From Thermoplasmata archaeon (GTDB lineage: Archaea > Thermoplasmatota > Thermoplasmata > Thermoplasmatales > Thermoplasmataceae), in NCBI GenBank assembly GCA_021850835.1, contig JAJZKS010000015.1, positions 1 to 15,030 on the forward strand: a stretch of 15,030 bases of DNA, read 5' to 3'. Both the position numbers and the translations under genes were made by a program. Below, one piece after another: positions 4,646 to 11,572 of the stretch. The notes beneath the pieces are model-generated. The model was not told the DNA's origin. It was given only the letters and a program-made list of their open reading frames with translations, and ran no database searches. The number at the start of each line of letters is the position of its first letter. The stretch's first letter is position 1.

Positions 4646-4696
4646 CCTTGCTCTCTTCAATCTTCGGATTCTCTTCTTTCTCCATTTCCAGCGCAT
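4628..4696 (-). CDS. rpl41e: Ribosomal protein eL41 (L41e)
   Basis: A frame of only 22 codons starts with ATG at 4696 and ends with TAA at 4630-4628. The product, [20 protein letters not shown] followed by RE, is nearly all Arg, Lys and Trp. It matches the eL41 pattern (MRxKWxKKRxRRLKRxRRK), the smallest ribosomal protein, a single helix of the large subunit found in archaea and eukaryotes. It is slightly shorter than the usual 25 or so residues because the C-terminal tail is cut. Genes of this size are normally missed by automatic annotation. A TATA-like box lies at 4775-4782, giving a leader of roughly 55 bases. The preceding 21-codon frame ends one base before this ATG. Confidence 0.88.
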   Translation of the reverse strand: MRWKWRKKRIRRLKRARKANRE

Positions 4697-4697
4697 C

Positions 4698-4763
4698 TTA
4701 CCGCGCTTCTTCCAGTCTCTTGAACTTCTCTTCAATATTGCACCTCTGAAATTTAATGATCAT
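4698..4763 (-). CDS. Possible 21-residue leader ORF before eL41
   Basis: An ATG at 4763 opens 21 codons ending with TAA at 4700-4698, one base before the eL41 start. The peptide is helical and basic ([13 protein letters not shown] at the end). The tight junction suggests coupling. Against it, the nearest TATA (4775-4782) would place the transcription start downstream of this ATG; a further TATA-like AAATAAAAG (4814-4822) would include it. Confidence 0.25.
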   Translation of the reverse strand: MIIKFQRCNIEEKFKRLEEAR

Positions 4764-4774
4764 TCATCCATTTC

Positions 4775-4782
4775 ATATTTAA
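4775..4782 (-). promoter_or_regulatory. Candidate TATA box for eL41
   Basis: TTAAATAT on the minus strand predicts a start near 4752, about 55 bases before the eL41 ATG. An alternative, AAATAAAAG, lies at 4814-4822. Confidence 0.35.
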
Positions 4783-4875
4783 TGAAGGATTGTGAGTTTT
4801 CCCATATCTGTTGCTTTTATTTGAATGTTACAGGATGACTCCATGATCCAAAATCAAAACCATTGCATCCCAAGG

Positions 4876-4883
4876 TTTATTTA
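4876..4883 (+). promoter_or_regulatory. TATA box of the 4904 gene
   Basis: TTTATTTA is centred 24 bases before the GTG at 4904, the distance expected for a leaderless mRNA. It also supports the GTG as the real start. Confidence 0.55.
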
Positions 4884-4903
4884 CGGCAAAAAAATGATCA
4901 CAA

Positions 4904-5245
4904 GTGCCGGAAGAAGTCGACAAATATCTCAAGAATTTCCTCAAGGCCATGCCCTCAGAGGACCTCTACTTTGAAGCCATTCACGACATTATGAAGGACC
5001 TTGTCAAAGAATACATCAAGCGCAAGATCAACCAGAATGAGTCAATAAAGGCAGAGATCATGTCAATTCTTGAAAAGTTCCTTGAAAGCAAGTTCAAGGA
5101 ATACGATGCCCTTGCTAGAATGGCTAAGGTAACAGCTGAAATTGGGCTCATCACAGCACCAACAAGCATTAAGGATGAGGCAGTCTCCGATCTGGTAAAC
5201 ACCTTCAAGAAAGAGATAGAGGAAATTATCAAGAAGACTTTCTGA
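4904..5245 (+). CDS. Conserved-looking helical protein, unknown function
   Basis: This encodes 113 residues from GTG at 4904. The sequence is alpha-helical throughout, with amphipathic repeats rich in Lys, Glu, Ile and Leu (KDLVKEYIKRKINQNESIK; SILEKFLESKFKEYDALARM; LVNTFKKEIEEIIKKTF). There is a short hydrophobic part near residues 78-87 (AEIGLITAPT). It has no cysteines, signal peptide or clear membrane helix, and no family is recognised. The gene ends five bases from the convergent polymerase D gene. A TATA at the leaderless distance and the regular coding pattern make it a real gene. Confidence 0.75.
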   Translation: MPEEVDKYLKNFLKAMPSEDLYFEAIHDIMKDLVKEYIKRKINQNESIKAEIMSILEKFLESKFKEYDALARMAKVTAEIGLITAPTSIKDEAVSDLVNTFKKEIEEIIKKTF

Positions 5246-5250
5246 ACTGC

Positions 5251-6663
5251 TTAACGCACTTCAAAATTCTTCAAGATCGTGGACTTGGAATGCAGGTCAA
5301 ACATCGTAAGTATTGAAGGGTTTGGGGCAAAGTTCATCATTTTCTGGTAGTCTGTCTGTGATTGCCATGTGGAAGAGTTCACATACCTGACTCCCTTGTA
5401 ATTCCCCAGATAGTGGGAATGTATGTGCCCCGTAATGAAAATATCCGGAACCTCCTCTATTACGTGGTAGTCGTTGGCGGAAGGGATTAGTGGCGTCTTG
5501 CCCCCATACTTCGGGGCAAGATGTCTGCGCTTGAGAACCTCTTCTATGGCCTTGCCGATGGAAGTGAAGTTTGCCCCTGGGACCAGTTCAACCATATCGT
5601 TGAGCGACATGCCGTGGTAGAGAAGTATATTCTTTCCTTCCAGTTTCAGTGAGTATGGATTCGGGAGCATTACTGAATTTTCCGGGAAAATTTCCTCGAT
5701 CTTGCCGGAGAAGTTAGGCTGGGGCTCCGCGAGCCTCACAGTGTCATGGTTTCCTGGCATAACGAATACCTGTATATCATTAGGTATCTCATCCAGGTAT
5801 TCAGCTAATTTCTGATACTGCTCAAGCGGGTTTATGAGTTCCAGGTCTTCTTCCTGGCCTGGGTAGACACCTATGCCATCGATGACATCCCCACTGAGAA
5901 TGAGGTACTTCAGGTGTTCAGCCTCTTCATCGGACCGCTTGATCCAGTTGACCATTCTCCTGAAATCATCCTTCCTGAAAGTCTTCGATCCAACATGTAT
6001 ATCTGACAGCGAGGCAACGTACACAGGTTCCCTCTTTGTTTCCTCAACCAGCTTGTACGGAATATCGGGCCTTACGATCTCATTGGGGAATATGACCGGT
6101 TCACCGGGTCCCCTGCTAACGGAGCCAATTACCCCTATGACTTCATCCTGGAGGATAAGTTCATTCTCAAGGCCACGCCCCTTCATCATTATGGCCTGTA
6201 TCTGGTCATCCATGTCCTCTATGGTGATTCTCTTGTGGCCGTTCTTAGTCGTGTCCACTGATGACACCATGCCGATGACCTTAACTTCCACTGTGCTCCT
6301 CTTCGCGGACCTTATGTCAACTGAACCGCGCATTGTTGAGGACAGGGAAATAATCTTGCTCAGTTTCTGGTACCGGCTAACAAACATCTGACGGAAATCC
6401 TCTACGGAACTGTTGACCTTTATGTCCGGGAGCTGGACTTCATAAGTATTCCTTTCAACCTTTGACTGCCCCCGTATTAACTTCATTACATTCTTCTCGT
6501 CGATATATCCGGCCTGCGAGGTCTCTTCCGATATAAGCCTGGGGATGAGTTGGCCCATGCTCCTTTCTAGGATCATGTTCAAAGCTTCAGGGGAGATGAG
6601 CATGCCGTGCTTGTGGAAAAAATCCAGTATGCTCACGCGATCCTGGAATAGAGTATTGCCCAT
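5251..6663 (-). CDS. polB: DNA polymerase D small subunit DP1 (3'-5' exonuclease)
   Basis: This encodes 470 residues from ATG at 6663. It is the small subunit of the family D replicative polymerase of euryarchaea, which carries the Mre11-like proofreading exonuclease and pairs with the large subunit DP2 (not in this window). An N-terminal helical domain (1-110) is followed by an OB-fold (about 115-205, VEVKVIGMVSSVD to IVRPDIP) and a calcineurin-like phosphoesterase domain from 214. Metal ligands are visible: D221-x-H223 (SLSDIHVGS), G258-D259 with D262, G304-N-H-D307, H350 (LLYHGMS), and G412-H-x-H415 (ITGHIHSH). It is full length with no missing residues. The TATA (CTAAAATATTG) lies about 28 bases upstream, in a 101-base region shared with the divergent transporter gene. 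Confidence 0.95.
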   Translation of the reverse strand: MGNTLFQDRVSILDFFHKHGMLISPEALNMILERSMGQLIPRLISEETSQAGYIDEKNVMKLIRGQSKVERNTYEVQLPDIKVNSSVEDFRQMFVSRYQKLSKIISLSSTMRGSVDIRSAKRSTVEVKVIGMVSSVDTTKNGHKRITIEDMDDQIQAIMMKGRGLENELILQDEVIGVIGSVSRGPGEPVIFPNEIVRPDIPYKLVEETKREPVYVASLSDIHVGSKTFRKDDFRRMVNWIKRSDEEAEHLKYLILSGDVIDGIGVYPGQEEDLELINPLEQYQKLAEYLDEIPNDIQVFVMPGNHDTVRLAEPQPNFSGKIEEIFPENSVMLPNPYSLKLEGKNILLYHGMSLNDMVELVPGANFTSIGKAIEEVLKRRHLAPKYGGKTPLIPSANDYHVIEEVPDIFITGHIHSHYLGNYKGVRYVNSSTWQSQTDYQKMMNFAPNPSILTMFDLHSKSTILKNFEVR

Positions 6664-6685
6664 GGTACCATTGTAATCTCCTTTC

Positions 6686-6696
6686 CAATATTTTAG
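6686..6696 (-). promoter_or_regulatory. TATA box of the DP1 gene
   Basis: CTAAAATATTG on the minus strand is centred about 28 bases before the ATG at 6663. A Shine-Dalgarno-like AGGAG further in precedes a different ATG (6671) that opens only 12 codons in another frame. Confidence 0.5.
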
Positions 6697-6735
6697 AATT
6701 CGGTACAGCCTTCTTAGACATAAAATTCACAACAG

Positions 6736-6745
6736 TTTTTAATTT
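6736..6745 (+). promoter_or_regulatory. TATA box of the EamA transporter gene
   Basis: TTTTTAATTT is centred about 24 bases before the GTG at 6765. An ATG four bases earlier (6761) leads to a stop after three codons, so the GTG is the start. Confidence 0.5.
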
Positions 6746-6764
6746 AAGTGTTTTATAGGCATGA

Positions 6765-7673
6765 GTGTCTAAAGCCGCGGATTCGCTGGCATTCTTCGCC
6801 ATGGCCTCATCCTGGGCGCTGAATTACCCTCTGGTAAAATTCGCCTATGAGTACCAGTCGCCAATGTCTCTTCTCTTCTTCAGAATACTGTTTGCCGCGG
6901 TGTTCTCCTTCGTATTCTTCTGGAAAGGAATAAAGTTCCCAAGGGATTTGAAGACAAACCTGAGCATACTATTTTTTGGCCTTCTGAACATAGTATTATT
7001 CATGGGATTCTGGTTTGTAGGCGAAGGTACAGAAAGTTCGGCCATTTCCTCAATTTTAATCTACACCTACCCCGTTATATCCATTGCCCTTTCTGCGGTC
7101 CTTCTCAAGGAAAAATTATCACTTCTCAGGACACTGGGAACAATTGTTGGATTCCTTGGAATGTTTCTGATATTTGCTGACCAGCTTTCCATAAGCCCTG
7201 GCATCGGCCTATTCTTCCTAATGGCTGGTGCTGTTAGCTGGGCACTGGGCACTGTGTATTTCAAAAAGTACCTTCTCCATGTTGGGAACTTTACTGTGAA
7301 TACGCTTCAGTTCCTTTACACGCTGCCCATTGTTTTTGTATTTGACATGGGCACTGGGGCAATCAATTTTGGCAACATGAGCTGGCAATTCCTTCTCATA
7401 GTTCTGTACATGGGTTCCCTCAGCACTTCGGTAGCTTATTACATCTACCTCCACCTCTATTCAAAATATTCTGTCTCGTCAATCTCTTCGTACTTTTTTG
7501 CCGTCCCGGCGCTTTCAATTGTATTCAGTTATTTTATACTGGGAGAGAACAGCACACTGCTAACCTACATCGGATTTGCGTTCATCAGCCTTGGAATATA
7601 CCTCAGTTCCAAGCGCATCTTTTCAGCCCGGAACCAGAGGGGAAATCAGGCTGTAGCCGACACTAATAAATAA
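6765..7673 (+). CDS. EamA/DMT-family membrane transporter
   Basis: This encodes 302 residues from GTG at 6765. Ten hydrophobic segments are visible, arranged as two repeats of five, as in the drug/metabolite transporter (EamA) superfamily. Repeat one begins with LAFFAMASSWALNYPLVKFA and contains the typical charged loop before a helix with ISSILIYTYPVISIALSAVLLKE. Repeat two contains LFFLMAGAVSWALGTVYFKK and ends with FAVPALSIVFSYFILGE followed by TYIGFAFISLGIYL. The duplicated A/P-x-x-S/A-x-x-x-x-x-x-x-L-x-E signature near the end of each half is characteristic. The substrate (an amino acid, sugar or other metabolite) cannot be told. The short basic tail is cytoplasmic. Confidence 0.9.
   Translation: MSKAADSLAFFAMASSWALNYPLVKFAYEYQSPMSLLFFRILFAAVFSFVFFWKGIKFPRDLKTNLSILFFGLLNIVLFMGFWFVGEGTESSAISSILIYTYPVISIALSAVLLKEKLSLLRTLGTIVGFLGMFLIFADQLSISPGIGLFFLMAGAVSWALGTVYFKKYLLHVGNFTVNTLQFLYTLPIVFVFDMGTGAINFGNMSWQFLLIVLYMGSLSTSVAYYIYLHLYSKYSVSSISSYFFAVPALSIVFSYFILGENSTLLTYIGFAFISLGIYLSSKRIFSARNQRGNQAVADTNK
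7665..7673 (+). promoter_or_regulatory. TATA box of the uracil-DNA glycosylase gene, overlapping the EamA stop
   Basis: AATAAATAA includes the TAA stop of the upstream gene and is centred 30 bases before the ATG at 7699. Confidence 0.45.
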
Positions 7674-7698
7674 GTCCTGCATACTAGCCCATAGAACG

Positions 7699-8313
7699 AT
7701 GGTAACATTAGGGGAACTTTGTGTAGCTATAAACACATGCAAGAAATGTGATCTTTATTTTTCAAGGAAAAACCCGGTATGCGGCTTCGGAAACCATGAT
7801 CCAAAACTCATGATATTGGGGGAGGCTCCCGGAGCAAAGGAAGATGAGCTCGGAAAGCCTTTCGTCGGGCGGAGCGGTAAACTTCTTGACAGCGTGCTGG
7901 AACATGCTGGGATAATGAAGCACGAAGTATACATATCCAATTCTGTGAAGTGCAGGCCAAAAATTGGAAGGGCCCCGAAGGTTCATGAAATAAAGGAATG
8001 CTCAGATTTCTTGAGAGAGGAGATAGGCTTATTGAAGCCCAGGTTGATTGTACCCATGGGAAATGCCGCAATAAAGTCTGTTGGGCACATATTTGGCATC
8101 AGCTTCGGACGGATCTCAGAGGTGCAGGGAGACTTTATTTTCTTCAACGGCACTTACTTTGCCCCCCAGTTCCACCCGGCGGCAATCCTTAGAGACCCTA
8201 AGAAATTCGAGAAATTCAAGGATAACTTCCAGAGGCTGGCTTCCATGGTGGATGAGATTCCGGTTTACAGCCATGAAGAAATATTAGAGAGATACAAAAT
8301 AAGAAAAATATAG
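7699..8313 (+). CDS. udg: Family 4 uracil-DNA glycosylase (4Fe-4S)
   Basis: This encodes 204 residues. It removes uracil formed by cytosine deamination from DNA, an important repair step for heat- and acid-exposed cells. Motif 1 is GEAPGAKED (41-49), followed by GKPFVGRSGKLLD; motif 3 is HPAAILR (159-165). The four cysteines expected to hold the iron-sulfur cluster are C14 and C17 (CKKC), C85 (SVKCRPK) and C101. The GEAPG-x-x-E form of motif 1 points to family 4 rather than family 5, which has Ala in place of this Glu. Length is usual for the family. It ends five bases from the convergent surface glycoprotein gene. Confidence 0.94.
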   Translation: MVTLGELCVAINTCKKCDLYFSRKNPVCGFGNHDPKLMILGEAPGAKEDELGKPFVGRSGKLLDSVLEHAGIMKHEVYISNSVKCRPKIGRAPKVHEIKECSDFLREEIGLLKPRLIVPMGNAAIKSVGHIFGISFGRISEVQGDFIFFNGTYFAPQFHPAAILRDPKKFEKFKDNFQRLASMVDEIPVYSHEEILERYKIRKI

Positions 8314-8318
8314 GGATT

Positions 8319-9212
8319 TTAGTGGCTTGGACCCCTTCTTCTAATTAAGAGCATCACCGCAGCCGCACCCACTAGAACTGCTCCAACCACATAATACCCT
8401 ATGGGACTTGATGGTGGTGGATTGCCAATGACAATTGAGTTGGCAGATGCGCTGTCATATCCTGGAGCAGCTATAGAGTACGAAGGATCAAGGCTGTATG
8501 TGACTGTGAAATTTGTGCCCGGTAATCCTGCTAGCGACCCATTGAGCTGGAAGTGTACTGTTGTCCCTGCGTCCATGTTGAAAGTCGTTATGTTTGTTGC
8601 GGCATTGTATGTTCTGGTCCAGTTCGAGATGGATTTTGAGAATACTGTGAAATTAAGGGTGTTCACATTCCTGCTGCTTGTAAGGTAGGGCCCTCCGAAG
8701 CTGGTGTTGCTTACATCTTTTCCGTTAAGTGCAAGGCTGTTGTTGCTGCTGAAACTCCTCCATTTCAGGCTGGCTGTGTTGTTGTTGAAAATTCCAGAAA
8801 CAGTCGCCTTGATGAGAAGGGATGTGTTCACAAAGAGGACTGCATTGTTTCCCTCGGTTGTGTTCACTATTGACCTGGAGTACCCAAGTGAGAGTGCTTT
8901 CAACGAGACATTACTGTCCATGCGGCTGATGCTGTCGTTAATTACCTGGTAAGTCAGATTGCCCCGGTTGATGGTGGTCTGATTTATGGTTAAATTGGAT
9001 GAATGAGGGAATACATCCGTTATTACCTTCCCTAAGGACGAGCTCCCATTAGCGGAAATAGCAACACTTGAGTTTATGTAGGCAGATACAGTAGCTTCGT
9101 TGGCGTTTGGGTTCAACACTACCTGGATGTTGGATGCCCCACTAAGCGGTATCAATGCAGATGCTGCCAGGGCAGCCACCAGCATGAATGCCAATAAGCC
9201 TTTACTATTCAT
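8319..9212 (-). CDS. Secreted, membrane-anchored, Asn-rich surface glycoprotein
   Basis: The product has 297 residues from ATG at 9212; a GTG two codons earlier (9218) is possible, but GGTGG sits just before the ATG. The N-terminus is a classical signal peptide (KGLLAFMLVAALAASALIPLSGAS). The body is rich in Asn, Ser and Thr, with at least sixteen N-x-S/T sequons and no cysteines. A Pro/Ser-rich stretch (NPPPSSPIG) leads to a C-terminal transmembrane helix (YYVVGAVLVGAAAVMLL) and a basic stop-transfer tail (IRRRGPSH). The protein is thus displayed outside the membrane and probably heavily N-glycosylated, as is common for Thermoplasma-type cell surfaces that lack a wall. No enzymatic domain is seen; the family is not recognised. 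Confidence 0.85.
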   Translation of the reverse strand: MNSKGLLAFMLVAALAASALIPLSGASNIQVVLNPNANEATVSAYINSSVAISANGSSSLGKVITDVFPHSSNLTINQTTINRGNLTYQVINDSISRMDSNVSLKALSLGYSRSIVNTTEGNNAVLFVNTSLLIKATVSGIFNNNTASLKWRSFSSNNSLALNGKDVSNTSFGGPYLTSSRNVNTLNFTVFSKSISNWTRTYNAATNITTFNMDAGTTVHFQLNGSLAGLPGTNFTVTYSLDPSYSIAAPGYDSASANSIVIGNPPPSSPIGYYVVGAVLVGAAAVMLLIRRRGPSH

Positions 9213-9236
9213 TTCCACCTTTGATCGGAATTCAAG

Positions 9237-9246
9237 GATATAAATT
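9237..9246 (-). promoter_or_regulatory. TATA box of the surface glycoprotein gene
   Basis: AATTTATATC on the minus strand is centred about 29 bases before the ATG at 9212. It lies 22 bases past the guaB stop, so the gene has its own promoter. Confidence 0.5.
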
Positions 9247-9267
9247 GTAGTGGTACAATGTTGGCCA

Positions 9268-10725
9268 TTATACCTGGTAAATCTGGTAATTTGGCGGCTC
9301 GCTTGTAATTCTTATGTCGTGTGGATGGCTTTCCTTAAGCCCGTTTGCGCTGATCTTCACGAATCTTGATTTTGTCCTTAGCTCGTCTATGTTCTTTGCA
9401 CCCACGTAGCCCATTCCGGATTTTACTCCGCCTATGAGCTGGAAGAGAACCTCTTCTGCCTTTCCCCTGAAGGGGACAACTCCTTCAACGCCTTCAGCAA
9501 CGAATTTTGTGGCGCCAAGTTTCCCATACCTGTCTGAAATTCCTGTCTGGATTGCGCCAATTGAACCCATGCCTCTGTAAGCCTTGTACTTCCTGCCGTT
9601 GAGGATGATTTCTCCGCCTGGGCTCTCCTCTGTCCCCGCGAAAAGTGACCCGAGCATGACGGAATTAGCGCCTGCTGCAAATGCCTTTACAATGTCTCCT
9701 GAAAAACGGATTCCACCATCAGCAATTACCGGTACGTTCTGCCCGCTTGCGACCTCTGCAACATCTGATATTGCAGTTAGTTGCGGAACTCCAATGCCTG
9801 CAATGATCCTAGTGGTACAGATAGATCCGGGGCCAATTCCCACTCTCAGACCATCCACTCCTATGGAAATCAGGTCTTCTGCGGCCTCTTTCGTAGCAAT
9901 GTTCCCTGCGACAAGGTCTGCTGATACTTCCTTCCTCATTTTCTTCAGTGAAGCGAGAACGTTCTCATTATGGGCGTGTGCTGTGTCCACCACTAGGACG
10001 TCCACACCTTCCTTCTCAAGTGTGAGGGCTCTCTCAATGTCAAAGGGACCAACTGCCGCTCCAACGATAAGCTTTCCGGCCTTGTCTCTACTGGCCTGTG
10101 GGAATTTTTCCCTTGTTGTTATGTCTTTTGCTGTAATTAGGCCAACAACCCTCATGGATTTGTCAACAAGAGGCAGCTTCTCTATCCTGTTCTTGTAAAG
10201 AATTTCAAGGGCCTCTTTTATGTCGATGTTGTCGTGGGCATAAATTACGTCCTTTACCATTATATCCTGGACAAATTTCTTGTCTTTTCCAGCAAAATCA
10301 AGATCTCTCTTGGTTACAATGCCAACAAGCTTTTCCCCAGATACAACTGGGAGCCCGCCTATATTCTTTGTCTTCATTATGTTTCTCAGTTCGGTTATGG
10401 GCGTCTCAGGTGCAACTGTATGGACATCACGGATGATAATCGACTCTTCCCGCTTGACTTTCCTGACAAAGCCTGCCTGTTGGTTGATTGAAAGGTTCCG
10501 ATGTAAGATCCCGATGGCACCCTGCCTCGCCATGGCAATGGCCATTTCGATTTCAGTGACCGTGTCCATTGGTGAACTTGCAATTGGCAGTTTTATGTCA
10601 ATGTGCCTTGAGAATTTGGATGAAACATCGGCATCGCGAGGTTCCACGGGACTCTTTGAGGGGATCAGGAGAACGTCATCAAAAGTATATCCCTCTCTAA
10701 TGCTCTCAAACTTATCCTTAAACAT
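9268..10725 (-). CDS. guaB: Inosine-5'-monophosphate dehydrogenase
   Basis: This encodes 485 residues. The enzyme oxidises IMP to XMP with NAD+, the committed step to guanine nucleotides. I choose ATG at 10725 (MFKDKFESIREGYTFDDVLL, a typical N-terminus) over a TTG seven codons earlier, because a TATA lies 25 bases before the ATG. The barrel begins with SPMDTVTE. Two CBS domains are inserted at about 97-205. Catalytic C303 lies in GIGPGSICTTR, the phosphate-binding loop includes ADGGIRFSGD and RGMGS, and the flap has R399-Y400 (SDRYGK) and EGVEGVVPFRG. All expected elements are present. It follows mqnA in tandem but has its own promoter. Confidence 0.96.
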   Translation of the reverse strand: MFKDKFESIREGYTFDDVLLIPSKSPVEPRDADVSSKFSRHIDIKLPIASSPMDTVTEIEMAIAMARQGAIGILHRNLSINQQAGFVRKVKREESIIIRDVHTVAPETPITELRNIMKTKNIGGLPVVSGEKLVGIVTKRDLDFAGKDKKFVQDIMVKDVIYAHDNIDIKEALEILYKNRIEKLPLVDKSMRVVGLITAKDITTREKFPQASRDKAGKLIVGAAVGPFDIERALTLEKEGVDVLVVDTAHAHNENVLASLKKMRKEVSADLVAGNIATKEAAEDLISIGVDGLRVGIGPGSICTTRIIAGIGVPQLTAISDVAEVASGQNVPVIADGGIRFSGDIVKAFAAGANSVMLGSLFAGTEESPGGEIILNGRKYKAYRGMGSIGAIQTGISDRYGKLGATKFVAEGVEGVVPFRGKAEEVLFQLIGGVKSGMGYVGAKNIDELRTKSRFVKISANGLKESHPHDIRITSEPPNYQIYQV

Positions 10726-10744
10726 GTACACATAAGGACAATCC

Positions 10745-10754
10745 AATAAATAAA
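10745..10754 (-). promoter_or_regulatory. TATA box of guaB
   Basis: TTTATTTATT on the minus strand is centred 25 bases before ATG 10725. It overlaps the alternative TTG start at 10746, which argues against that start. Confidence 0.6.
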
Positions 10755-10785
10755 CCTGCTCAGGAAGCTTCTGCAGCCATGCTGT

Positions 10786-11517
10786 TCAGCGGCTGGCTAT
10801 AGGCTGCATGAATCTCACTGTGCGCATAACTTCACTGTTGAAATCATATCTGATTGTGCGGTAATACTGCCTCAGTATGGATTTGCCCAGACCCAATTTT
10901 TTGCTGGCCTCTTCAGCGCATTTTTCCTCAAACTGCCTGCTATTCAAAATAGCCTGCTTGAGCTGCTTTATTTCCTTTGCACATTCAGCGCCTTTCCTTT
11001 TCACCGTTACGCTGAAGACCGGCATCATTGAGTAGAGGGAACTGAATTGGGAACCAATGTCCCAGATTATGCAGTTCTGTGATGCAAACACCCTGAGGGC
11101 TTCGTCGCCTATGACCAATGCATATTCCGCTTCTTCAAGGAGTGAGTCCGCGTCCCTCTTGTCGCTCCATATGAACTCATATTCAAGGCCAAGCTTCTTC
11201 AGGACCAGTTCAAGATAGAAAGCCGTGGTCTTGGTATGTTCAGTGACAGCTATCTTCATTGGTGCCCTTATGGCAGGATTCCTTGAGACGAGAAGGGTAG
11301 ACATTGTACCGCTCCTTGATGAGATTGTGGCACTTTCTACTAGCTCCAGAGAATCCATGTGCCTGAAGTATTCGAGGAGTGATATCATGGCGCAGTCAAT
11401 TTTTCCGTTAAGAAGAAGCTCGAGAAGTTTCTTGGGAGTTTCCCTGATTACAGCAGACTTGTCCCCATATGCCTGGTACAGTGGATCACTGTGGGTGAAA
11501 TTGATGATTCCTAACAT
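10786..11517 (-). CDS. mqnA: Chorismate dehydratase MqnA (menaquinone, futalosine route)
   Basis: This encodes 243 residues. It converts chorismate to 3-[(1-carboxyvinyl)oxy]benzoate, the first committed step of the futalosine pathway to menaquinone. The sequence follows the two-lobe, periplasmic-binding-like fold of the MqnA/MqnD family: an opening INFTHSDPLYQ, then GKIDCAMISLLEYF, then SRSGTMSTLLVSR and IAVTEHTKTTAFYLELVL, then ALVIGDEALRV and the IIWDIGSQF segment. It is somewhat shorter than the usual 270 or so residues. The neighbour mqnE makes the next enzyme and its substrate is the MqnA product, which separates this from MqnD. A gap of 55 bases and a TATA-like ATTTTTATGA suggest that it can be transcribed on its own. 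Confidence 0.88.
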   Translation of the reverse strand: MLGIINFTHSDPLYQAYGDKSAVIRETPKKLLELLLNGKIDCAMISLLEYFRHMDSLELVESATISSRSGTMSTLLVSRNPAIRAPMKIAVTEHTKTTAFYLELVLKKLGLEYEFIWSDKRDADSLLEEAEYALVIGDEALRVFASQNCIIWDIGSQFSSLYSMMPVFSVTVKRKGAECAKEIKQLKQAILNSRQFEEKCAEEASKKLGLGKSILRQYYRTIRYDFNSEVMRTVRFMQPIASR

Positions 11518-11540
11518 GAAGCCTTTAGTAATGTCCTGGA

Positions 11541-11553
11541 ATCATAAAAATGC
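11541..11553 (-). promoter_or_regulatory. Candidate TATA box of mqnA
   Basis: ATTTTTATGA within this stretch on the minus strand is centred about 29 bases before the ATG at 11517, in the gap after mqnE. Confidence 0.4.
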
Positions 11554-11572
11554 TGTACTTCAAGACCACAGC

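Noticed and set aside
4530..4838. 102-codon plus-strand frame
   Set aside because: Its middle is the reverse of the eL41 gene, which explains the Phe/Leu-rich translation; the eL41 peptide is far more specific.
5873..6391. 172-codon plus-strand frame
   Set aside because: It is antisense to the polymerase D small subunit, which has all its metal ligands.
9584..10198. 204-codon plus-strand frame
   Set aside because: It is antisense to IMP dehydrogenase; Ser/Thr/Pro-rich shadow translation.
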